A stretch of 62,125 bases of DNA from Dactylosporangium siamense (GTDB lineage Bacteria > Actinomycetota > Actinomycetes > Mycobacteriales > Micromonosporaceae), in NCBI RefSeq assembly GCF_016862795.1, contig NZ_BONQ01000022.1:1-62125 (forward strand), given 5' to 3'. A program made the position numbers and the translations under genes. Position 1 is the stretch's first letter; each line of letters opens with the position of its first letter. The notes beneath the pieces were generated by a model, which was not told the DNA's origin, did no database searches, and worked only from the letters and a program-made list of their open reading frames with translations. Shown one piece after another: positions 16,524-24,125 of the stretch.

Positions 16524-17450
16524 CTACGGCGTTGTGATCTTCGCCGGCACGGGGGCCCCGAAGTACGTCGCCACCGCGTCGCTCACCGCACGGGCGCCCT
16601 TGTCGAGGGTGCCGCTCGCGCCCTGTTCGTACATGGCGGCCACCACGTAGCGCTCGCCCGGACCCGCGAACCCGACCGTGTGCGTGACCCACACCGTCCG
16701 GCCGTTGACCGGCTTCTGCGCCCAGCCGTCCTTGTTGCCCGGGGTCAGTCCGCTGCCGGCGGCCCAGACCCCCCAGTGCTGGGTGCCGGCGACGTTGCGC
16801 AGCGTCTTGACCAGGTACGCGCGGTCGGCCGGGTCGAGCTTGTCCAGCACGTAGCCCATCAACGCCTGCAGGTCCTCGGCGCTGCACCGCAGGTTCCGCC
16901 AGAACGTGTCGTAGCCCGCGACCACGCTCAGGGTCTTCATGCCGAACCGCTGCTGGAACCGCCCGAGCATCCCCGGACCGTCGTAGCGGTTCCACAACGC
17001 GGTCGCCGCGTCGTTGTCGGAGTTGATGAGCGCCTTGTCCAGGTTGGCGCGATCCGTGGCGTCCAAGACGACGGACTGCTGCCGGTGCCGTTCGAGCAGG
17101 TCGGTGGCGATCGCCAGCTTGATCGTCGACGCGGTCCAGGTGGTGGCGGTGGTGTTGCCCGCCTTCCACGCCGCACCGGTCTGCCGGTCGCGGACCACGA
17201 TGCCGAGGGTGCCGGGCTGCTGCTTGACGAACGCCGCGGCCAGGTCTTCCTTGCTCTTGCCGGGGCTTTGACTCGTGGTGCCGCTCGGGTTCCTGGTCGG
17301 ATTCTCACCCAACGCGCTGTTTTGCGATGCGCTTTCAACTGGCGCTTGCGCCGTCTCGGCTTTTGGTGCTGGTTCGTCGCTTTTGTCGCTTCCGCAGGCG
17401 GCGAGCGTGATGATAGCGAGAAGGGCGACGAGCCACTGCCGGACGGACAC
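16524..17450 (-). CDS. Lipoprotein of the serine beta-lactamase-like superfamily
   Basis: A 308-residue secreted lipoprotein: signal segment WLVALLAIITLAAC with the lipobox cysteine at 19, then a 50-residue Ser/Pro/Lys linker. The catalytic domain has the S-x-x-K motif STIK (Ser108, Lys111), SDN at 144-146, and KDG in place of the usual KTG. This suits a class A beta-lactamase-like fold acting as a DD-peptidase or beta-lactamase-like hydrolase; which one cannot be told. The frame stays open leftward of the start through a repeat array, but GTG 17450 begins the signal peptide and follows a -10 box by 7 bases. It is convergent with purH. Confidence 0.88.
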   Translation of the reverse strand: MSVRQWLVALLAIITLAACGSDKSDEPAPKAETAQAPVESASQNSALGENPTRNPSGTTSQSPGKSKEDLAAAFVKQQPGTLGIVVRDRQTGAAWKAGNTTATTWTASTIKLAIATDLLERHRQQSVVLDATDRANLDKALINSDNDAATALWNRYDGPGMLGRFQQRFGMKTLSVVAGYDTFWRNLRCSAEDLQALMGYVLDKLDPADRAYLVKTLRNVAGTQHWGVWAAGSGLTPGNKDGWAQKPVNGRTVWVTHTVGFAGPGERYVVAAMYEQGASGTLDKGARAVSDAVATYFGAPVPAKITTP

Positions 17451-17457
17451 CCACGAA

Positions 17458-17463
17458 ACTGTA
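17458..17463 (-). promoter_or_regulatory. -10 box of the serine-hydrolase gene, leaderless arrangement
   Basis: TACAGT on the minus strand ends 7 bases before GTG 17450, with no Shine-Dalgarno between. It supports both the start-codon choice and a leaderless mRNA. Confidence 0.6.
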
Positions 17464-17570
17464 ACGGCAGGATCAATCTCGCGACGGCGACGATGGTCCG
17501 GCGGGGAGGCTGCCGCGGACCCGTCGAGGTCCGGTCTCTCTTTGTCCGCCCGCCCACGCGGGTCGGGCGC

Positions 17571-17773
17571 GGTCCCGCCCCTCTGCGCGATGTGTTCTGG
17601 CGCTGGTGCGGTCCCGCCTCTTTGCGTGATGTGTTCCGGTGCTGGTGCGGTCCCGTTCCCTTTGCGCGATGTGTTCTGGCGCTGGTGCGGTCCCGCCTCT
17701 TTGCGCGATGTGTTCTGGCGCTGGTGCGGTCCCGTTCCCTTTGCGCGATGTGTTCTGGCGCTGGCGCTGGCGC
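17571..17773. repeat. Five tandem 39-40-bp noncoding repeats
   Basis: Units begin at 17571, 17610, 17649, 17689 and 17728, each starting GGTCCCG and containing GCGCGATGTGTTCTGGCGCT or a near copy. They touch directly, with no unique spacers, so this is a tandem array and not CRISPR. Alternating units carry GTTCCC and GCCTC variants, suggesting pairwise duplication. The array lies 120 bases upstream of the serine-hydrolase start. Open frames across it exist only because the unit is GC rich and close to a multiple of three. Confidence 0.9.
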
Positions 17774-17783
17774 GGTCGTGTCG

Positions 17784-17963
17784 GTGATCGAAGTCGTGTG
17801 TCGGCTGTGCGGGCATCTGTGCGGGCGGCCGGTGCGCAACTTCGATCACGAGAATCAGCTGCTGCCGTGGGATCGCGTCGGGTCGAGTCGGTGGGACTGC
17901 CGCGGGTCGCGGCGGCGCGTGCGACCCGCGGTGAACCGGCGAGGGTGGGTCAGGTGGCGCTGA
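17784..17963 (+). CDS. Possible small zinc-ribbon-like ORF or gene remnant
   Basis: A frame from GTG 17784 encodes 59 residues beginning VIEVVCRLCGHLCGRPVRNF, with Cys spacing CxxCxxxC and one later Cys (SRWDC). An 11-base inverted repeat (GTGATCGAAGT 17784-17794 and ACTTCGATCAC 17839-17849) lies within it. No ribosome-binding site is seen and its end overlaps the convergent propeller gene by 14 bases. It may be a small zinc-binding protein, a decayed gene or chance. I do not recognise it. Confidence 0.25.
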   Translation: MIEVVCRLCGHLCGRPVRNFDHENQLLPWDRVGSSRWDCRGSRRRVRPAVNRRGWVRWR

Positions 17964-19569
17964 GGTACAGCTCCGCGCCCTTCTCCTCCCTCGTGGCCAC
18001 GACGGCGTGGGTGCTGGCGGCGGCCAGGGCGACCTCCGGGCAGCGGGTCGTGCAGGTGATCGTGCGGTCCTCGGTGGCGCCGCCGTCCGTGGTGCGGGCG
18101 CCGATGAGGCGGAGGCGGCCGTCCGGGCCGCGCCACAGGATGTAGGCCTTGTCGGCGGCGGTGGTGGCGGCGAGGGGCTGGTAGGAGCCGAGGCCGGGCA
18201 GCCCGACGTCCCACTTGACGGCGCCGGTGCGGACGTCGACGGCGGTGAGGTGGGCGCGCTCGCCGCTGGGCTCGGCGTAGAGCAGGAGGCCGCCGGCGGC
18301 CGGCACGGCCAGGGCGCCGGCGGCGTCGTGGCGGTTGCCGACGGTGCCGGTGTCCGCGTCCATGTAGACGGCGCGGCGGGGGGAGGCGCCGGTGACGGTG
18401 ACGAAGCCGTCGCCCGTGGCGTAGACGCGCAGCTCGGTGGGGCTGCGCTGGATGGTGTGCCAGGACCAGCGCTCGGCGCCGGTGGTGGCGGTCAGGCCGA
18501 CGGCGACGTCGTCGACGCCCTGGGCCCGGCAGCGCAGGGCGACCGCGACGGTCACGGCGGTGGTGGCGAGGTCGGTGATGTCGCAGGGGCCGCCGTTGCG
18601 GGCGGGGGTCCATCGCCACAGCAGGGTGCCGGCGGTGGCGTCGATGCCGAGCAGGTCGCCGGCGCCGATGCCCGAGCCGGCGAGGACGACGGTGCGGCCG
18701 GCGCCGTGGACGGAGGCCATCTTCCCGGCCTGGTACCGCTGGGTGAACCGGACCTGCCCGCTGCCGGCGTCCAGTGCCGTGACGAGCACGCCGTCGTCGG
18801 TGCCGAAGACCACGACGACGGTGCCGCCGGCGGGGCCGTCGACCAGGCCGGCGGTCTGGGTCGGCAGGTCGGAGCGCAGGTAGCGCCACGCGATGGCGCC
18901 GCTGGCCAGCCATACGGCCCGGATGCCGTCCTCGGCCCGCACGATCGCCAGCTGATCGTGGACCCCGACGAGTTGCACCCCGACATACGGCAGCGGCCAG
19001 GTCTGCTCGCCGGCGGCGGGCGGATCGCCGGCGGTCGTGGCGTCGACGAAGCGGCCCTCGCGGGCGTAGTCCACGGCGAATCCGGCCACGACCGCCAGCA
19101 CCACGGCGGTCGCGGCGACCGTGAGCCAGGGCCGGGCCGATCCCGGCAGCGCGCCGGGGCCCCCGGCGACGGCCAGCAGCCAGCCGAGGGTGAGGGCGGC
19201 CGCGCCGGCGACGGTGACCGGGCCGCCGAGGCCGACGCCGGCGCTGGGCTCGACCAGCCGGGCGAGGCCGATCGCGACGAGGGTCGCGGCGAGCCCGGCC
19301 ACGGCCGCGACGGCGGCGGTCAGCCGGAACCGGCGCGGCTCGGTGCGCGCATACGCCACGCAGAGCCCGCTGAGCAGCGGCCCGAGGAACACGATGCCGG
19401 CGATCGTCACCCCGTCGGGGTGGCGGCTGCCGGACAGGGTCCAGGGCAGCGCGAGGCCGGTGACGACGGCGGAGATGCCGGCGACCACGGCGACGAGCCC
19501 GGTCCCGCGGATGACGGGACGCGCGGCGAAGCGGTCAGCGGGACGCACTGCGGAGCGCCTGAGATTCAC
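17950..19569 (-). CDS. Membrane protein with PQQ-type beta-propeller domain
   Basis: A 539-residue protein. The first 175 residues hold about five membrane segments (for example GLVAVVAGISAVVTGLALPW and WLTVAATAVVLAVVAGFAV). The remaining 360 residues form PQQ/quinoprotein-like propeller blades, seen as repeated units such as IRAVWLASGAIAWRY, VTALDAGSGQVRFTQ, LLGIDATAGTLLWRW and VDVRTGAVKWDVGL. No quinone-ligating cluster is evident, so this is probably a structural or sensing propeller outside the cell. GTG 19569 follows CATCCT by 7 bases, again suggesting a leaderless start; other starts downstream are possible. Confidence 0.82.
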   Translation of the reverse strand: MNLRRSAVRPADRFAARPVIRGTGLVAVVAGISAVVTGLALPWTLSGSRHPDGVTIAGIVFLGPLLSGLCVAYARTEPRRFRLTAAVAAVAGLAATLVAIGLARLVEPSAGVGLGGPVTVAGAAALTLGWLLAVAGGPGALPGSARPWLTVAATAVVLAVVAGFAVDYAREGRFVDATTAGDPPAAGEQTWPLPYVGVQLVGVHDQLAIVRAEDGIRAVWLASGAIAWRYLRSDLPTQTAGLVDGPAGGTVVVVFGTDDGVLVTALDAGSGQVRFTQRYQAGKMASVHGAGRTVVLAGSGIGAGDLLGIDATAGTLLWRWTPARNGGPCDITDLATTAVTVAVALRCRAQGVDDVAVGLTATTGAERWSWHTIQRSPTELRVYATGDGFVTVTGASPRRAVYMDADTGTVGNRHDAAGALAVPAAGGLLLYAEPSGERAHLTAVDVRTGAVKWDVGLPGLGSYQPLAATTAADKAYILWRGPDGRLRLIGARTTDGGATEDRTITCTTRCPEVALAAASTHAVVATREEKGAELYLSAT

Positions 19570-19590
19570 GAGGAACAGGATGCCGGGTAC

Positions 19591-20187
19591 CTACGACAAT
19601 TTCACCCGGCGCTTCTGTCGGTAAGTGGCGGACTTCGCTCGGTTCTGGCACGCGAGCGAGCAGAAGCGCCGGGAGGCGTTCTTGGTGACGTCGAGGAAGT
19701 AGGCGTCGCACACCTCGGCGTCGCACTGGCCGAGCCGGTGGGTCTGCCGGGTGCCGACGAGAAACGCCAGGCTGGTCGCCGACTCCGCGGCCCAGGCGTC
19801 GACGACGTTGGCTTCGACGGCGTGGAACGCGAGGACGGCGGCCCCGTGCAGGTTGGGCACCGCGCCGTGGTCGGCGAGCACCGCGTTGAGCGCGGCGGCG
19901 GCGCTGTGCAGGTCGGCGGCGATGCACGCGTCCACCGCGACCCGCAGCCGGGCCGCGGCGTCGGTCAGGACGTCGATGTCGGCGCCGGCCAGCGGGAACC
20001 CCTGCCACCGCTCGGTCTCGGCCAGGTCGGTGAACGCAATGCCGATGCGCTGGTCCACGCCCAGATGACGGCCCTGCCGCGGCGTCACCACGAGGTCGTT
20101 GACGAGGACGAGACACAGCTCGACGTGCGTCAACACGTAACTGTCTATGTCGCCTTGACCAGTGATGCCACCGCCAGCTATCGTCAC
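19591..20187 (-). CDS. CGNR-type zinc-finger putative regulator
   Basis: A 198-residue protein with the ABATE-type N-terminal domain (VELCLVLVNDLVV..., AAARLRVAVDACIAADL) and a C-terminal zinc finger: CDAEVCDAYFLDVTKNASRR then FCSLACQNRAKSATYRQ. The classic CGNR tetrad reads CQNR. Family members are thought to regulate stress or metabolic genes. The frame opens at ATG 20193, but TAAGCT (20199-20194) lies 6 bases before GTG 20187, which makes GTG 20187 the more likely leaderless start. It is divergent from a small membrane protein and may control both promoters. Confidence 0.87.
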   Translation of the reverse strand: MTIAGGGITGQGDIDSYVLTHVELCLVLVNDLVVTPRQGRHLGVDQRIGIAFTDLAETERWQGFPLAGADIDVLTDAAARLRVAVDACIAADLHSAAAALNAVLADHGAVPNLHGAAVLAFHAVEANVVDAWAAESATSLAFLVGTRQTHRLGQCDAEVCDAYFLDVTKNASRRFCSLACQNRAKSATYRQKRRVKLS

Positions 20188-20212
20188 TGGCATAGCTTAA
20201 CTTGGCAGTGAC
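20159..20212. promoter_or_regulatory. Overlapping divergent promoters bracketed by an inverted repeat
   Basis: Minus-strand -10 box TAAGCT (20199-20194) and plus-strand -10 box TAACTT (20198-20203) overlap. They lie between GTCACTG (20183-20189) and CAGTGAC (20206-20212), a perfect 7-base inverted repeat with 16 bases between. A third half-site, CCAGTGA (20159-20165), lies inside the zinc-finger gene. The layout fits one repressor shutting both promoters; the CGNR protein is the obvious candidate by position. Confidence 0.6.
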
Positions 20213-20227
20213 GGGGAGTGGTCCGAG

Positions 20228-20641
20228 ATGGAGTTCGAGTTCACCGACGCGGGTCGCATCCTGGCTGGCATCGCCCTGCTCTCGATCGTGACCATCGAGG
20301 TCGGCGGCTGGTTCCTCACCAAGATCGTGCGCGGTGACGTGCCGATGACGCCCTTTCAGCAGGCGTTCGCGCGTGCCGGACATGCCCACGCCGGCGTCCT
20401 GGTCACGCTCGGGCTCGTGGGCATCCTCTATGCCGATCTGGCCGGGATCGACGGAGTCCTCGGCTGGATCGCGCGAGGTGGCGTGCTGGCTGCCGCCATT
20501 CTCATGTCCGGCGGCTTCTTCGCGTCGTCCGCAGGCAAGGGCCGCACGAAGCCCAACGGGGCCATGGTGATGATCTGGATCGGCGCGGTGTCGCTCGCGG
20601 CGGGCGTCGTGAGCCTCGGGGTCGGGGTCCTCGGCTCCTGA
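20228..20641 (+). CDS. Small four-helix membrane protein of unknown function
   Basis: A 137-residue integral membrane protein with four hydrophobic segments: about 11-32, 52-70, 77-98 and 110-135. The second begins FARAGHAHAGVLVTLGL, whose two histidines could bind a metal or haem, though this is speculation. I do not recognise a named family. GGGGAG about 9 bases before ATG 20228 acts as ribosome-binding site. Its promoter overlaps that of the divergent CGNR regulator, which suggests a regulated pair. Confidence 0.8.
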   Translation: MEFEFTDAGRILAGIALLSIVTIEVGGWFLTKIVRGDVPMTPFQQAFARAGHAHAGVLVTLGLVGILYADLAGIDGVLGWIARGGVLAAAILMSGGFFASSAGKGRTKPNGAMVMIWIGAVSLAAGVVSLGVGVLGS

Positions 20642-20651
20642 TCCCTTCGAT

Positions 20652-20669
20652 GCAGTACGCTCGTACTGC
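20652..20669. promoter_or_regulatory. 18-bp palindrome over the icd -10 box
   Basis: GCAGTACG (20652-20659) and CGTACTGC (20662-20669) are perfect inverted repeats separated by CT. TACGCT at 20656-20661 is a good -10 box within it, 45 bases before the icd ATG. Position and symmetry fit an operator for a dimeric repressor. Confidence 0.6.
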
Positions 20670-20705
20670 TAAGCGAAGGCAAGCCGCGAGAGGAGCGCCC
20701 GGCCG

Positions 20706-21923
20706 ATGGCGAAGATCAAGGTAAACAACCCTGTCGTCGAGCTCGACGGCGACGAGATGACCCGCATCATCTGGAAGCAGATCCGCGAGCAGCTGGTCCT
20801 GCCGTACCTCGACGTCGACCTGAAGTACTACGACCTGTCGATCGAGTACCGCGACCAGACCGACGACCAGGTCACCATCGACGCGGCCAACGCCATCAAG
20901 CAGTACGGCGTCGGCGTCAAGTGCGCGACGATCACCCCGGACGAGGCGCGGGTCGAGGAGTTCAAGCTCAAGAAGATGTGGCGGTCGCCGAACGGCACCA
21001 TCCGTAACATCCTCGGCGGCGTGGTCTTCCGCGAGCCGATCATCATGTCCAACGTCCCGCGGCTCGTCCCGGGCTGGACCAAGCCGATCATCATCGGCCG
21101 GCACGCCCACGGCGACCAGTACAAGGCGACGGACTTCGTCGTGCCCGGCCCCGGCAAGGTCACCGTGACCTACACGCCCGAGGACGGCGGCGCGCCGATC
21201 GAGTTCGAGGTCGCGAAGTTCCCCGGCGGCGGCGTCGCCATGGGCATGTACAACTACGACGACTCGATCCGCGACTTCGCCCGCGCGTCGCTGCGCTACG
21301 GCCTCGACCGCGGCTACCCGGTCTACCTGTCGACCAAGAACACGATCCTGAAGGCCTACGACGGCCGGTTCAAGGACCTGTTCGCCGAGGTCTTCGAGAA
21401 CGAGTTCAAGGACGAGTTCGCGGCGGCCGGCATCACCTACGAGCACCGCCTCATCGACGACATGGTCGCCGCCGCCCTGAAGTGGGAGGGTGGCTTCGTC
21501 TGGGCCTGCAAGAACTACGACGGCGACGTCCAGTCCGACACGGTCGCGCAGGGCTTCGGCTCGCTCGGCCTGATGACCAGCGTCCTGATGACCCCGGACG
21601 GCAAGACCGTCGAGGCGGAGGCCGCCCACGGCACCGTCACGCGGCACTACCGCCAGTGGCAGAAGGGCGAGAAGACCTCGACGAACCCGATCGCCTCCAT
21701 CTTCGCGTGGACGCGTGGCCTCGCCCACCGCGGCAAGGTCGACGGCACGCCGGAGGTCACCGCGTTCGCCGACACGCTCGAGCAGGTCTGCGTCGACACC
21801 GTCGAAGCCGGCCAGATGACCAAGGACCTCGCGCTGCTCATCTCGCGCGACGCGCCGTGGCTCACGACCGACGAGTTCATGAACGCCCTCGACCAGAACC
21901 TGGCCAAGCGCCTCGGCGCCTGA
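20706..21923 (+). CDS. icd: NADP-dependent isocitrate dehydrogenase
   Basis: A 405-residue homodimeric (type II) enzyme oxidising isocitrate to 2-oxoglutarate with NADPH formation. Seen: [13 protein letters not shown] at the N-terminus, the substrate loop [26 protein letters not shown], the metal-binding [20 protein letters not shown] and the cofactor segment [11 protein letters not shown]. It ends [16 protein letters not shown] supports ATG 20706. A palindrome covers its -10 box. Unusually, the DNA after the stop is a run of decayed copies of the gene's own 3' end. Confidence 0.97.
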   Translation: MAKIKVNNPVVELDGDEMTRIIWKQIREQLVLPYLDVDLKYYDLSIEYRDQTDDQVTIDAANAIKQYGVGVKCATITPDEARVEEFKLKKMWRSPNGTIRNILGGVVFREPIIMSNVPRLVPGWTKPIIIGRHAHGDQYKATDFVVPGPGKVTVTYTPEDGGAPIEFEVAKFPGGGVAMGMYNYDDSIRDFARASLRYGLDRGYPVYLSTKNTILKAYDGRFKDLFAEVFENEFKDEFAAAGITYEHRLIDDMVAAALKWEGGFVWACKNYDGDVQSDTVAQGFGSLGLMTSVLMTPDGKTVEAEAAHGTVTRHYRQWQKGEKTSTNPIASIFAWTRGLAHRGKVDGTPEVTAFADTLEQVCVDTVEAGQMTKDLALLISRDAPWLTTDEFMNALDQNLAKRLGA

Positions 21924-22154
21924 CCGCCCGTCGTGAACCTGGTCGAGCGCTTCGGCGCCTGGCCAGGAAGACGTGGTCGAGCGTTTCGGCGCCTGACCAG
22001 GACGACGTGGCCGAACGCCTCGGCGCCTGACCGCCGTCGTGAACCTGGTCGAGTGCTTCGGCGCCTGGCCAGGAAGACGTGGCCGAGCGCCTCGGCGCCT
22101 GACCATCGCAACCAGCCGCGGCGCAATTGTCCTGGTCGAGCGTGACGGCGCCTG
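21914..22154. repeat. Tandem decayed copies of the icd 3' end
   Basis: The end of icd and six downstream copies share CGGCGCCTG at 21914, 21953, 21987, 22021, 22059, 22093 and 22146, spaced 39, 34, 34, 38, 34 and 53 bases. Copies before this core read like GTCGAGCGCTTCGGCGCCTG, close to the icd end that encodes AKRLGA plus stop. A larger period of 106 bases links 21931-21986 with 22037-22092, so two-step duplication is likely. All lie between the icd stop and the terminator at 22169. Confidence 0.88.
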
Positions 22155-22168
22155 ACCATCGCATCGCA

Positions 22169-22200
22169 AAAAGGGGCCCTTCAGTCGAAGGGCCCCTTTT
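22169..22200. terminator. Bidirectional terminator between icd and the GT2 gene
   Basis: AAAAGGGGCCCTT (22169-22181) pairs perfectly with AAGGGCCCCTTTT (22188-22200) around CAGTCG. Each strand has a T-run at the 3' side. The GT2 stop codon (22202-22200) touches its right arm. Confidence 0.93.
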
Positions 22201-23126
22201 CAAATGCCGTGACCCCGGCGGTGCAGGGCGCCCAGGACGCTTTCGACCTTGACCACGCCCGTGACGGCGGCGAGGGCGATCGCGGCCCGGGGTTCGCGCC
22301 AGTTGGAGCGCATCGCGGCCTTGGTCCAGAGCCAGGCGTCGCGGCGGTTGCCCGAGGCGGCGGACCAGCACGCGAGCTGGCCGTAGACGCGGCCCGCACC
22401 GGTTCCGGAGCCGGCGATCTCCGGGTGGCGCGTCATCATCCACCGCAGTGAGGCCATTTTGGTGGCGTACTCGTAAGCGAACATCGATGTGCGCCCCCAC
22501 AGGACGCGGACGAGCGGCTCGTCGACGTGGACGATCTCGCCGCGTTTGGCGGCCCGCAGCAGCAGGTCCCAGTCCTCGTTCTGGCTGCCCGGCGCGTCCT
22601 CGGCGACGAGGCCCATCTCATCGTCGGCGAACACGAAGCGGCGCACCAGAAACGTCGACGAGTGCAGCATCGACATCCGGGAGCGGACCAGGTCGTCGAG
22701 GCCCACCAGGGTCGCCCCGGCGAGGCGGGGGGTGAGCCGGTCGCCGAACTCGACCTCGATCGCCGCCGTGCAGAACTCCGCCTGAGGACGCTGCTGCAGT
22801 GCGAGGACCTGGCGGCGCAGCTTGGTGGGGGTCCACGCGTCGTCGTCGTCGCAGAAGGCGACCAGGTCGGTGTCCAGGGCCACGATGCCGGTATTGCGGG
22901 CCCCGGCAAGACCGGGCTTGCGCAGGTTGGGCAGGACGTCGAGGGGCCGGTCGCCGCCACGGCAGAGGGTCACGTCCGGGTCGTGCTGGTCGAACACGAC
23001 GATCGTGCGGACCGGGCCCGGGTAGTCCTGGGCGATGATGCCCTCCACGGCGCGGGCGAGCAGCTCGGGCCGGTTGCGGGTCGGCACCACCACGCCCACG
23101 CTGGGCCAGTGTCCGGCGGTGTTCAT
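22200..23126 (-). CDS. Family 2 glycosyltransferase
   Basis: A 308-residue GT-A fold transferase. The start VGVVVPTRNRPELLARAVEG is the nucleotide-sugar entry strand, and LVAFCDDDDAW carries the metal-binding acidic (DXD) run. A later NEDWDLLLRAAKRG is the typical ED acceptor-site motif. The last 80 residues are basic with amphipathic helices. It probably adds a sugar to a lipid-linked or surface glycan on the cytoplasmic face; donor and acceptor unknown. ATG 23126 overlaps the upstream sulfotransferase stop (ATGA), so the two form an operon. Confidence 0.9.
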   Translation of the reverse strand: MNTAGHWPSVGVVVPTRNRPELLARAVEGIIAQDYPGPVRTIVVFDQHDPDVTLCRGGDRPLDVLPNLRKPGLAGARNTGIVALDTDLVAFCDDDDAWTPTKLRRQVLALQQRPQAEFCTAAIEVEFGDRLTPRLAGATLVGLDDLVRSRMSMLHSSTFLVRRFVFADDEMGLVAEDAPGSQNEDWDLLLRAAKRGEIVHVDEPLVRVLWGRTSMFAYEYATKMASLRWMMTRHPEIAGSGTGAGRVYGQLACWSAASGNRRDAWLWTKAAMRSNWREPRAAIALAAVTGVVKVESVLGALHRRGHGI

Positions 23127-24046
23127 CGGGCACCCCGGTAGCCGTACATGCCGAGCAGCGGTGCGGTGAGCGCGCTGACGACGCGCCGCTGCCGCCCCGG
23201 CAGGGCCGTGCGCCACGCGTCGTCGCGGCGCAACGGGACCGGGCCGACGGTGAAGCGCATCGGGTTGCCGGCCGCGCTGTGACAGGGGCCGAGCTCCGCG
23301 GTGCCGCCGCTGAGGAAGTCCATGCCGCCGCTGGCCAGTCCCGAGAATTCGGAAATTTCCGATAGGACGGTCTCCGGGGAGTCCAGCAGTGACTCGTAGC
23401 GAACCCGCATGACCGGCACGCCGCACCGGTCCAGCACCGACAGCGCCATGTTGTGCGCGTTCCACAGCAGCGCCGACCGGCCGGGCGAGTACCGGGTCAT
23501 CTCCTCCAGGCCGTCGGTCTCCGGCCGCGTCACCTTCTTCGTCCAGGAGTATGCGACGCCCCGGCTGTCCCGGACCATGTGCACCACCCGCAGGTCGATG
23601 CTCGGCGCGAACCGCAGGCAGTACGCGAGCGCCGCGTGCTTCGACGAGTCGACCAGCACCGAGGCCCCGGACACGACCGCGGCGGCCTCGTAGAGCCGGG
23701 CGTACCAGTCGGCGTACTCCTCGACGAGCAGCCGGTGCGAGGGGCTCATCCGGACGCTGGCCAGCCGCGGAATGTGCCTGGTCCGCTCGACCGCGTGCCG
23801 CAGCGCGAGCACCCGCCACACGTCGACGTGCTGCCACCCGCCGAATGCCTTCTCCCCGACCGCCTGCCAGAAGTCGCAGGATGAGAAGTGTGCCCCGCAG
23901 GCGCAGCGCTCGTCACCGGCGACGTCGCGCTCCCACAGGTGGACGACCTCGCCGAGCGGGCACACGCCGGGCAGCTCGCCAAGCAGGCGCTCCAGCAGGG
24001 TGGTCCCGCTACGCCCGAGCCCGCCGAGGAACAGAACGCGTACCAA
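23123..24046 (-). CDS. PAPS-dependent sulfotransferase
   Basis: A 307-residue enzyme with the 5'-phosphosulfate loop GGLGRSGTTLLERLL (residues about 8-22) and the 3'-phosphate motif VVHMVRDSRGVAYSW. Such enzymes move sulfate from PAPS to sugar or small-molecule hydroxyls. A cysteine cluster (CACGAHFSSC) near residue 50 may be structural. TTG 24046 is the start: AAGGAGG lies 5 bases upstream and the first strand follows at once (VRVLFLGGLG). It is coupled to a GT2 gene, so the acceptor is probably a glycan. The APS kinase at 31.7 kb would supply PAPS. Confidence 0.9.
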   Translation of the reverse strand: MVRVLFLGGLGRSGTTLLERLLGELPGVCPLGEVVHLWERDVAGDERCACGAHFSSCDFWQAVGEKAFGGWQHVDVWRVLALRHAVERTRHIPRLASVRMSPSHRLLVEEYADWYARLYEAAAVVSGASVLVDSSKHAALAYCLRFAPSIDLRVVHMVRDSRGVAYSWTKKVTRPETDGLEEMTRYSPGRSALLWNAHNMALSVLDRCGVPVMRVRYESLLDSPETVLSEISEFSGLASGGMDFLSGGTAELGPCHSAAGNPMRFTVGPVPLRRDDAWRTALPGRQRRVVSALTAPLLGMYGYRGAR

Positions 24047-24073
24047 CCGTCCTCCTTGGTCGTTTTGGTAGAT

Positions 24074-24092
24074 ATGCCAGCTGTGCTGGCAT
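24074..24092. promoter_or_regulatory. Palindrome between divergent glycan genes
   Basis: ATGCCAGC (24074-24081) and GCTGGCAT (24085-24092) are perfect inverted repeats with TGT between. It sits midway in the 79-base gap between the sulfotransferase and the WecB/TagA-type gene, so a regulator bound here could affect both. Confidence 0.55.
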
Positions 24093-24125
24093 CTGTTACC
24101 TCTAACGACGAATTACGGATGAACG

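Noticed and set aside
17571-17773. CRISPR array
   Set aside because: Repeat units abut directly without unique spacers, and no cas genes are present.
16680-17777. Plus-strand frame opposite the lipoprotein and across the 39-bp repeats
   Set aside because: Open only because of GC bias and the near-multiple-of-three repeat length; no recognisable protein features.
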